A stretch of DNA of 56,424 nucleotides, from positions 1 to 56,424 of the forward strand of contig JAEEXQ010000008.1 in NCBI GenBank assembly GCA_016287875.1, given 5' to 3'. This document shows positions 43,321 to 49,708 of the stretch, piece after piece. Under the pieces are notes generated by a model. It was not told the origin of the DNA and ran no database searches. It saw nothing but the letters and a program-made list of their open reading frames with translations. The stretch comes from Bacteroidales bacterium (GTDB taxonomy: Bacteria; Bacteroidota; Bacteroidia; Bacteroidales; UBA932). The position numbers and the translations under genes are program-made. How positions within the stretch are numbered: position 1 is the stretch's first letter; the number at the start of each line of letters is the position of its first letter.

Positions 43321-43408
43321 TCGCGGACCGGGGTGTCCGTTTACATACGCTACCGCCACGCGCAAGGCTCGCTCAAAAAACTCCGTAAACGGACACCCCG
43401 GTCCGCGA
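43321..43408. repeat. perfect 24-bp inverted repeat in a convergent gap
   Basis: The arms at 43321-43344 and 43385-43408 are exact reverse complements, separated by 40 bp that contain a run of six A. They fill almost the whole gap between the HD gene and the GH2 gene. The element could act as a bidirectional terminator, but 24 perfect GC-rich base pairs with a 40-nt loop is unusual for that. It does not resemble the 108-bp palindromes further on. Confidence 0.7.
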
Positions 43409-43413
43409 CCGCA

Positions 43414-46104
43414 CTACTTCAGGGTTTTTTCCGGAACATTCCAGCCTTCGACATGGACGACCGGACGCGCAGGAGCATCCCCGCGCGCAATCTCCAAAGT
43501 CACGGTCTTCGACTCCCCGGGCAGCAAAGTAAAATAGTTGTCCGAAGTGAAAGTATAAGGCACCGGCAGACCGTTGCCGCCAAGCAGCAGCACCTCATTG
43601 AAGAAAGCAATCTTGCCCGAGCCATTCTTAAGGGTCACGTCGAAATACAGATTATCGGCATCCGAACGCTTCACCAGGCTGGAACGCACATCCGCCTTGG
43701 GCATCTTCTGCAAAGACTCGAAGCCCGAAGTGCAAGGCCCCGTAAGGGTGCCGGGCTCATATTTGTCAGTGGATCTCCAGTAGAAATTGGAAGACAGCAG
43801 CTTGCCGGACTTATCCCTCAACTCCAGCGCTATGAAATGCACGGGGGTAACCTTCTTGAACGACAGACGCATCACGTCGCAGGCAACCCCGTCGGCAGGG
43901 ACGTTCACTCCGTGGACGGTCCAGGTAGAAATCTTCTTGCTGTTGATGTCGTATATCCTGGCGACAATACTCAATTCGGAAAGAGAAGTCAGTCTGTCAT
44001 TATACACCGACACGGTATTCTTCAGATAATCGAACTGCACGTGCACGGGCTCGAGGGCGTGCATAGTATGGTAGAGTGCGGCCGTGGGAATCAGATACCA
44101 GTCCCACATATGGTTTTTGACCATGGGGATGGGGCTGGCATGGCTCCAGAAAAGGGTGCCGGTGCAGTAGCGGTCCCCGTACCATAATTTATTATAGTTC
44201 CATACATCCCAGATAGCCTTGCAATTCATTGCGGAGAGCAGCTGGGTCTTCCATCCGTATTCCTTTATGGAACGGGACTCCCCGTAGTTGTCGGCCAGGG
44301 CCTTCACGGTGGTAGTCACCTTGCCGAATCCGCTGCCATCGAGATAATCCCACACAGCCTTGTCCATGGGCCAGATCTCTTCCGGGCGCAGGAAACGCTG
44401 CAGCGAAGTATAGTGAGGCAGGCCGGTGAATCCGTATTCGGGATTGAATCCGTTCACGCGGCTGCCGCGAGGCGACGCCTGGTCCAGATAGTGGAGCATA
44501 GGGTTCACCTGCACATAGGGGCTGCCGTCGTGGATACCGTCGCATTCGCTCTGCTGCTGCCAAGGGCGGGTGCCGTCGAGTTTCTCTATGAGTTCGCGGG
44601 TGCCGCTGACCTCGGTACTTTCGTTCGAAGCCACGTAGAACGCCACGCAGGGGTGATTGCGTATCCTCTTCACGCTGGATTCTACATTGGCGAAATAGGT
44701 CGCCCTGTCGTGGGGATGGCGGGTATCCCCCGTCATAAAGAATTCCTCCCAGACCAGGAATCCGTACTCGTCGCAGAGCTGGTGGAAGTAGTCGCTCTCC
44801 ACGATTCCGCCGCCCCAGAGGCGCAGCAGGTTGAATCCGCACTGGGCGCTGAGGCGGAGCACGGCCGCCATGCGCTTGTCGTCATCCTTCAGCATCGCCT
44901 CCGGAATCCAGTTGGACCCGCGCACGAATATGGGTTTGCCGTTCACCACGAAGAGCTTCGACTCGTCCGGAGTGCTGCGGCTGGCGACTATCTCCCGGAT
45001 GCCGAAGCGGGTCTCGGTGCTGTCGCTCAGCTCGCCATCCACATAGGCCTTCACGCGGAGCTTGTACAGGGGCTGCTCCCCCTTGCCCAGAGGCCACCAG
45101 AGCTTGGGTTCGTGGATGCGCAGCCGACGGAATTCCTTGGGGGTGAGGGTGAGCTCCTGGATTTCCTCCCGGTAGAGTTCGACCTCCTTGCTGAAGAGTT
45201 CGTAGTACTCCGTGCGGTCCGGGGTCAGGATCTCCGCCACCACGCGGGCCTTATGGGTGCGTCCGTCGACATAGCGGCTGCCTACTTCTACCGAAACAGT
45301 AAGGTCGGCGGAATCGTAGTAGGGATGGGACAGTGTCGAGCGGACGAAGGGGTTGCGGACGGTGACGGGGCCGGTGGAATAGAGGGATATGCTCCGCCAG
45401 ATGCCGGTGTTGCGGTCGCGGATGCCGTCCCAGTAGGTAAAATCCCAGCCCACGCTCATCAGCATCGTGGAATTCAGCCCTATGAACCCGTCGCCGCCGT
45501 TGTTGTATTCGCCGGGCGCGCCCCAGTTCTTCTTACCGGGCCTGCCGGGGAAATCTACCGGATAGACCAGCACCGCCAGCGCGTTGCGGCCGCCGATGTT
45601 CGCGAATTCGGTAATATCTATGTCGTCGTCCCGGAACATGCCGGTGAGAGTGCTGTACAGATGGCCGTTCACCCAGAACTCCGCCCGGTAGTTAATCCCC
45701 TCGGCATGTAGCCAGACCTTCTTTCCGGCGTAGTCGGCGGGGACATCGAATTCCGTGCGGAACCAGTAGGTATAGAATCCTCGGCCCACATCGTTTATGT
45801 CGGGGATGAGGCCCTTAGAGAGACGGTTGTTATTGGAAAAGTAAGGATCCGGGAGGATTTTGTTTTCTACCAGATTCGTGAGGACGGTGGCGGGCACACG
45901 GGCGTTGAGCCAGCCGCTGTCGTCGAACCCGGGGCGGGAGATAAGTTCCGCCTGGCCGGCCTGGTCGTGCCTGCACATCTTCCACTGCACGACGCCATCG
46001 GCCGAATCGAAGTAGATGCGGTCCGCGCGGCGGGCGAGGTTGGGAGAGACTGCAGCGCAGAGGCTGACGGGGGCAAGCAGAAGGAGGAGTGCCAGGCGTT
46101 TCAT
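43414..46104 (-). CDS. glycoside hydrolase family 2 enzyme (beta-mannosidase/exo-glucosaminidase-like)
   Basis: The product is 896 aa with a signal peptide (MKRLALLLLLAPVSLCAA). It has a jelly-roll sugar-binding domain (about 35-240, containing HAEGINYRAEFWVNG), Ig-like domains and a GH2 TIM barrel. The latter shows VRGSNWIPEAML, FNLLRLWGGG, the acid/base region VASNES (Glu495) and the nucleophile region FNPEYGFTG (Glu556). The layout matches GH2 enzymes annotated as mannosylglycoprotein endo-beta-mannosidase or exo-beta-D-glucosaminidase. The exact substrate is uncertain, but N-glycan or chitosan-type oligosaccharides are plausible. It stands alone, divergent from the deformylase gene, with a -7 box 30 bp upstream. 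Confidence 0.85.
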   Translation of the reverse strand: MKRLALLLLLAPVSLCAAVSPNLARRADRIYFDSADGVVQWKMCRHDQAGQAELISRPGFDDSGWLNARVPATVLTNLVENKILPDPYFSNNNRLSKGLIPDINDVGRGFYTYWFRTEFDVPADYAGKKVWLHAEGINYRAEFWVNGHLYSTLTGMFRDDDIDITEFANIGGRNALAVLVYPVDFPGRPGKKNWGAPGEYNNGGDGFIGLNSTMLMSVGWDFTYWDGIRDRNTGIWRSISLYSTGPVTVRNPFVRSTLSHPYYDSADLTVSVEVGSRYVDGRTHKARVVAEILTPDRTEYYELFSKEVELYREEIQELTLTPKEFRRLRIHEPKLWWPLGKGEQPLYKLRVKAYVDGELSDSTETRFGIREIVASRSTPDESKLFVVNGKPIFVRGSNWIPEAMLKDDDKRMAAVLRLSAQCGFNLLRLWGGGIVESDYFHQLCDEYGFLVWEEFFMTGDTRHPHDRATYFANVESSVKRIRNHPCVAFYVASNESTEVSGTRELIEKLDGTRPWQQQSECDGIHDGSPYVQVNPMLHYLDQASPRGSRVNGFNPEYGFTGLPHYTSLQRFLRPEEIWPMDKAVWDYLDGSGFGKVTTTVKALADNYGESRSIKEYGWKTQLLSAMNCKAIWDVWNYNKLWYGDRYCTGTLFWSHASPIPMVKNHMWDWYLIPTAALYHTMHALEPVHVQFDYLKNTVSVYNDRLTSLSELSIVARIYDINSKKISTWTVHGVNVPADGVACDVMRLSFKKVTPVHFIALELRDKSGKLLSSNFYWRSTDKYEPGTLTGPCTSGFESLQKMPKADVRSSLVKRSDADNLYFDVTLKNGSGKIAFFNEVLLLGGNGLPVPYTFTSDNYFTLLPGESKTVTLEIARGDAPARPVVHVEGWNVPEKTLK

Positions 46105-46113
46105 TTTAATTGT

Positions 46114-46141
46114 TATTTTTGTAGTCTATACTACAAAGATA
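46114..46141. promoter_or_regulatory. overlapping -7 elements for the GH2 and deformylase genes
   Basis: The plus strand has TATTTTTG (46114-46121) for the gene at 46147. The minus strand has TATCTTTG (46134-46141) for the gene starting at 46104. Both fit TAnnTTTG. They face each other and overlap in a 42-bp gap. Confidence 0.5.
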
Positions 46142-46146
46142 GGAAA

Positions 46147-46752
46147 ATGAAAGTTAAAATCCTTGCGTTGGCAGCTTTTGCCCTGGCTTTCGCCGCCTGT
46201 TCGCCCAAGGGCGGATGGACCGAGGCCGAGCGGGACATCATTTCGGCAGATGTGCCCCTTCCAGTGCTTACCATATTCGACCGCGAAGAGAACATCTTCC
46301 TGCGTACTCCCTGCTCGGAGCTGTCGGCGGAAGAAATACGCTCGGAGCATTACGGAACGCTTTGCAAGGCGCTTCTGGGCACGGTCACCGATCCTTCGCA
46401 GGATGGCGTGGGGATAGCGGGGCCGCAGGTGGGCCTCGGCCGCCGGATCGTGGCCGTTCAGCGCTTCGACAAGGAGGGCGAGCCTTTCGAGGTCTATCCT
46501 AACATACGGATAGTGGCTGTGCGCGGGGAGATGGAGGCCGGCCCGGAGGGTTGTCTTTCGGTTCCGGGCTGGCGCGGGGACGTGCTGCGCTACAGGGATG
46601 TGGACATCCGCTATACCTCCACGGCCACGCTCCGCGACACCCTGGAGCGTGTGCAAGGCTTCAGCGCCGTCATCTTCCAGCACGAATGCGACCACCTCGA
46701 CGGCGTGCTCTACATCGACAAAACCATCCCCGGCACCCTGCGGGCAAGGTAG
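46147..46752 (+). CDS. peptide deformylase-family lipoprotein
   Basis: The product is 201 aa from the ATG at 46147; the frame extends upstream without support. Residues 1-18 are a strong lipoprotein signal (MKVKILALAAFALAFAAC). All three deformylase motifs follow: GVGIAGPQVG (87-96), EGCLS (134-138) and HECDH (179-183), which give the Cys and two His metal ligands plus the catalytic Glu. Normal deformylases act in the cytoplasm on nascent N-formyl-Met. This one should be exported and lipid-anchored, so its substrate must differ or be released formyl-peptides. Motif 1 has GPQ in place of the usual APQ. The catalytic set looks intact. Confidence 0.85.
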   Translation: MKVKILALAAFALAFAACSPKGGWTEAERDIISADVPLPVLTIFDREENIFLRTPCSELSAEEIRSEHYGTLCKALLGTVTDPSQDGVGIAGPQVGLGRRIVAVQRFDKEGEPFEVYPNIRIVAVRGEMEAGPEGCLSVPGWRGDVLRYRDVDIRYTSTATLRDTLERVQGFSAVIFQHECDHLDGVLYIDKTIPGTLRAR

Positions 46753-46863
46753 GGCGGCCTGGGGGTGGGCCGGCGTGCGGCGGCGGACGGCGTGGCCGGT
46801 GTGCGGCCGGTGCGGCCTGGGCGCGGTGAGGGCGCGGTGTGGGCGCGGTGTGGGCGGTGGCGG
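46753..46863 (+). repeat. G-rich low-complexity DNA with 11-bp tandem units beside palindrome copy 1
   Basis: The 111-bp gap is almost pure G/C/T on the plus strand. It ends with three 11-bp units of the form GCGCGGTGWGG (46821-46853). No gene is seen. A similar G-rich tandem tract precedes palindrome copy 3. Confidence 0.7.
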
Positions 46864-46971
46864 CGTGCTGGGTAAACGCCTAAGTGTCAGCATTTTACGC
46901 AATCAGGGCTGCTCGATTTCAAGCAGCCCTGATTGCGTAAATCCCTGTGATTCAACAAATTACCCAGCACG
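46864..46971 (+). repeat. 108-bp double palindrome, copy 1 (REP-like)
   Basis: The outer arms CGTGCTGGGTAA (46864-46875) and its reverse complement (46960-46971) enclose a perfect 20-bp stem (46894-46913 with 46922-46941) around the 8-nt loop CGATTTCA. Its right outer arm overlaps the 3' end of the transposase gene and contains that gene's stop codon. The loop is the exact reverse complement of the loop in copies 2 and 3. Confidence 0.95.
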
Positions 46972-47871
46972 GCCCGAGAGGGATTTCTTGGGAGGAGACG
47001 GAAGATGTAGGAATTTCCGCATCTGCTCCTGCGTCGCATTCACCCTCCGGAATAGCATTTTACTCAAAGACACTATTTCCCGGGATGTGAGACACTCGAA
47101 ATTGGGTCCCTCGAACCCTAGGGCCTTACTGGCAGCTAGCAGCTTCGTATAATTCGAATGATTGCCGTATTCATCCTCCATATCATATTCATTACCCGCC
47201 ATAGAATCGACCACCAGCAGGACATTGTCATAATCCCCCATTTTCTTAAACAACTCATTGTAATCAAGGAAGTTATATTTCGAGACAATATAATCTACCA
47301 TTTGCTGTTTCTCCTTTGGTTCGAGGCCGGAGAATATCCTCCTTAACACCGGATAGCCAAGATACTTCCCCTCGGAATAATAGATATCCACCACTTTTAG
47401 GGCGACTCTCATTTTATAACGGCAGCTTCTTTTGACCAACTTCTCCGAGAAAGGATGCGGGTTTCGATAATATGCGAGCAGATTCCATCTATACTCCACC
47501 GCCCTTTTGCACATTTGCCCGGCAACTGGATTATTGAAGATATAGGCCATGCACGGTATTTCCTTTTTGGCGCCTGCTTTCCTGGCCCTCCCATACCTAT
47601 GATTGAACACCGGCCCCATCCTTCCATACTCCGTATTGTATTCTTTAGTGAAGATCGTGGAAAGTCTTATCTGAAAACGGGTCACAGTTTCCGGCATTAT
47701 CTTGTTGAAGAAGGAGTGGATATGGTTGAACATAACCGCAAAAGAAAGCACTACAAGCTTCATTTGACGGACCAAAACACTAAATACTGTGAGAAAAACC
47801 AGGATATCCTCGATCCTGTAGAAAAGCCCCCACCCGCAGAGCCCCTTCATATAAACATGCTTCGCTTCCAT
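46960..47871 (-). CDS. REP-associated tyrosine transposase (RAYT; HUH/Y1 nuclease)
   Basis: The product is 303 aa. It fits the IS200-like Y1 transposase fold found in RAYTs: an opening strand (KHVYMKG), the HUH motif MFNHIHSFF (His50, His52), the helix region STIFTKEYNTEYGRMGPVFN, and MAYIFNNPVAG, where Tyr110 aligns with the catalytic Tyr of the family's YIHLNPVRAG block. A C-terminal about 170-residue extension ends in a helical segment (LTSREIVSLSKMLFRRVNAT) that may bind DNA. The gene is clearly AT-richer than its neighbours. It lies between two 108-bp palindromes, and its last four codons and stop come from copy 1. RAYTs recognise and cut palindromic REP DNA. The reading frame is complete. 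Confidence 0.9.
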   Translation of the reverse strand: MEAKHVYMKGLCGWGLFYRIEDILVFLTVFSVLVRQMKLVVLSFAVMFNHIHSFFNKIMPETVTRFQIRLSTIFTKEYNTEYGRMGPVFNHRYGRARKAGAKKEIPCMAYIFNNPVAGQMCKRAVEYRWNLLAYYRNPHPFSEKLVKRSCRYKMRVALKVVDIYYSEGKYLGYPVLRRIFSGLEPKEKQQMVDYIVSKYNFLDYNELFKKMGDYDNVLLVVDSMAGNEYDMEDEYGNHSNYTKLLAASKALGFEGPNFECLTSREIVSLSKMLFRRVNATQEQMRKFLHLPSPPKKSLSGRAG

Positions 47872-47901
47872 ACATCTTTTTTACCCCGAAAGTAAGAATA
47901 G

Positions 47902-47909
47902 CAAACATA
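47902..47909 (-). promoter_or_regulatory. -7 element of the RAYT gene
   Basis: The minus-strand TATGTTTG matches TAnnTTTG and lies 30 bp upstream of the ATG, in the AT-rich stretch between the gene and palindrome copy 2. No clear -33 box is seen. Confidence 0.45.
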
Positions 47910-47985
47910 AAAGCCAATCAAGTAAATTCATACCTGAAAGATTTTTTAAGTTTGAGCACCGGAAACATTTTTTTGCCCACCGCGG

Positions 47986-48093
47986 CGTGCTGGGTAAATC
48001 GCTATGGCTCAGCACTTTACGCAATAAGGGCTGCTTGAAATCGAGCAGCCCTTATTGCGTAAATACCTGTGATTCAACAAATTACCCAGCACG
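47986..48093 (+). repeat. 108-bp double palindrome, copy 2 (REP-like)
   Basis: Same length and layout as copy 1. The inner stem is 48016-48035 with 48044-48063 (20 bp, perfect) and the loop is TGAAATCG. One stem pair is A-T where copies 1 and 3 have C-G, a compensatory change. It lies 115 bp upstream of the RAYT start, so copies 1 and 2 bracket the gene. Confidence 0.95.
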
Positions 48094-48190
48094 CCCAAAT
48101 CGCCAAGATTCTCTTTTCGGAAAATAGCCGACGGTTTAGACAGATGCCGCGGGAGAAAACGGCGCGGAGGAAATAGCCGCGGCAGACGAT
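48094..48190 (+). repeat. right-flank repeat of copy 2, with 34-nt motif
   Basis: About 97 bp beyond copy 2 resemble the sequence beyond copy 3 (49388-49490), sharing CGCCAAGATTC and CGGCGCGGAGGAAAT. The duplicated unit is therefore about 200 bp. It includes a 34-nt GC-rich motif (48149-48182), seen again at about 49443-49476 and at 49590-49623 with few mismatches. Confidence 0.7.
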
Positions 48191-48202
48191 CTAGTCGCGC
48201 AT

Positions 48203-48233
48203 TTTGCAGAAAGAGAAAAACAATATATATTTG
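48203..48233 (+). promoter_or_regulatory. promoter upstream of the unknown lipoprotein gene
   Basis: TTTG (48203-48206), 19 bp, then TATATTTG (48226-48233) fully matches the Bacteroidota promoter. The next gene starts at 48410, so the leader would be about 170 nt. It contains a possible 13-codon ORF starting at 48256, which I do not claim as a gene. Confidence 0.65.
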
Positions 48234-48409
48234 CGGGGTAGGGAAACATCAATTAATGTATTGTAATTCAATCGAATTGGCCCTACGCTCAAATTGACGC
48301 CACTGGGAGATTTTGAACGCGGACCAGTAATACTTGGTGAGGGCAATGGGTAACAGATCTCCATATAACATTCTGAAAACTATGATTTACGGTTTTAACG
48401 CTATAGACA

Positions 48410-49090
48410 ATGACTAAATTGTTCAAATTTCTCGGATCTGTCATCCTAGTAATGACGATGTCGGCATGCGGCCCGGATTCTATTCCCGAACCAAGTGTGT
48501 CATTGATTCCAGCTGGTAGCGTCAAGGGATTTCGCTTCGAACATTATAATAAAGCTACGAATTCAGTCTTTTTTCTTTATACTACGCAAGATGCGTCGTA
48601 TCTATCCGGGAGGGAGTGGATTGAATATAGTAGGGCAAAAGTCCAGTCCTTAACTGACTATCTCCGTGAGAATGGCGGCGTATTCACGGGAGACTGGCTT
48701 GTCGATTGCTCCATCTCAGGGGAGATAGAAGTGACGTCTGATATTGAAATTGACGGTAGGCCTGCAGGATCCAATTTGTCGGATCTCCTTTATGTCCGCA
48801 GGCTATTGTGGATTCATGGCCTTATCTGCAGTTTTCCGGATTATCGGCTTATCGGAATGGCAACGGAAGGTATGCTGCTGAAAGACTGGTTTGCAGAAGG
48901 GAACGCCCTCCCTTATTTCAGCAGTTATGACATGGAAATCGGTTTAAAGAAAGACATTGAATATCCCGAGTCTTTCAAACTGACAATACGTATCCCTATC
49001 CATGCGGTAGATTGGTCAAAAGAGCCATGGAAGACCGGCAAAGAAGAGTATTATGATACGGTACTCCAAGGTGAGATCGAGATACAGTAA
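48410..49090 (+). CDS. lipoprotein of unknown function
   Basis: The product is 226 aa with a lipoprotein signal (LFKFLGSVILVMTMSAC). I do not recognise the family. The mature part alternates beta-like strands and short helices (FRFEHYNKATNSVFFLY, FKLTIRIPIHAVDW) with many aromatic and acidic residues and no visible catalytic motif. It is AT-richer than the housekeeping genes. It lies alone between palindrome copies 2 and 3, with its own promoter, which suggests recent arrival or cargo carried with the repeat region. A link to the RAYT is only positional. Confidence 0.7.
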   Translation: MTKLFKFLGSVILVMTMSACGPDSIPEPSVSLIPAGSVKGFRFEHYNKATNSVFFLYTTQDASYLSGREWIEYSRAKVQSLTDYLRENGGVFTGDWLVDCSISGEIEVTSDIEIDGRPAGSNLSDLLYVRRLLWIHGLICSFPDYRLIGMATEGMLLKDWFAEGNALPYFSSYDMEIGLKKDIEYPESFKLTIRIPIHAVDWSKEPWKTGKEEYYDTVLQGEIEIQ

Positions 49091-49180
49091 CGAAAAATAA
49101 TCATGTTTTGCTTCCATTCATTGGCCCGCCGTGGCGTGCGGAAGCCTGGTGAATAGGGAAGGGGCTAGCGGCCGGAAGGG

Positions 49181-49270
49181 GGCGGTGGACGGAAGGAGCG
49201 CGGTGGACGGAAGGGGGTGATGGCTAGATGGGCGGTGATGGACGGAAGGGCGGTGATGGACGGCTGGGGC
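49181..49270 (+). repeat. degenerate G-rich minisatellite before palindrome copy 3
   Basis: Four to five degenerate units of about 17-19 bp with the core GCGGTG(AT)GGACGGAAGG run up to copy 3. No gene is seen in the surrounding gap of 618 bp (49091-49708), which otherwise holds copy 3, its flank repeat and a terminator. Confidence 0.75.
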
Positions 49271-49279
49271 GTGCCGGGG

Positions 49280-49387
49280 CGTGCTGGGCAAATGCCTGAG
49301 TAACAGCACTTTACGCAATCAGGGCTGCTTGAAATCGAGCAGCCCTGATTGCGTAAATCCCTGAGATTCAACAAATTACCCAGCACG
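49280..49387 (+). repeat. 108-bp double palindrome, copy 3 (REP-like)
   Basis: Same layout: inner stem 49310-49329 with 49338-49357 (20 bp, perfect), loop TGAAATCG as in copy 2. The stem sequence is identical to that of copy 1. The left outer arm has one change (GGGCAA for GGGTAA). Confidence 0.95.
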
Positions 49388-49490
49388 GCCAAAACGCCAA
49401 GATTCCTTTTTCGGGATATAGTCAACAGTTTGGGCAGAAACCGCGGCGGGAAACGGCGCGGAGGAAATGGCCGCGGCGGAAGCGGAGCGG
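49388..49490 (+). repeat. right-flank repeat of copy 3
   Basis: This is homologous to 48094-48190 beside copy 2, but diverged. The following 49491-49660 is GC-rich non-coding DNA with a further 34-nt motif copy (49590-49623). Confidence 0.65.
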
Positions 49491-49660
49491 CCTGGGCGGC
49501 GGCCGCGGCGCACGGGGGCCTAGCGGACGGGGAATGCAGGTACCGGGACGCCGTTTTTCCCGGCGGCACGGACCTGCCCTTTCCCCGGCGCGGGAGAAAA
49601 CGGTGCGGGAGAAACAGCCGCGGGGAAGGCGAAAGGCAAAAACGCACCTCCCCGAAGGCA

Positions 49661-49694
49661 AAAAGAACGGAGCCCAGGGGGGCTCCGTTTTTTG
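49661..49694. terminator. bidirectional terminator beside mdh
   Basis: AACGGAGCCC (49666-49675) pairs with GGGCTCCGTT downstream. A run of T follows on the plus strand, and the A-run before it gives a T-run on the minus strand, just after the mdh stop at 49709. Confidence 0.88.
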
Positions 49695-49708
49695 TATGGG
49701 GATACCGA

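Noticed and set aside
47158..47895. Plus-strand ORFs over the RAYT gene
   Set aside because: They are antisense to a well-supported transposase with HUH and Tyr motifs.
46864..49387. Three regularly built repeats as a CRISPR array
   Set aside because: The units are 108 bp, about 1.1-1.3 kb apart, palindromic, and there are no short unique spacers or cas genes.
49165..49647. ORFs in the GC-rich repeat region before mdh
   Set aside because: The translations are Pro/Arg/His low-complexity sequence that follows tandem repeats and palindrome copy 3, with no coding features.
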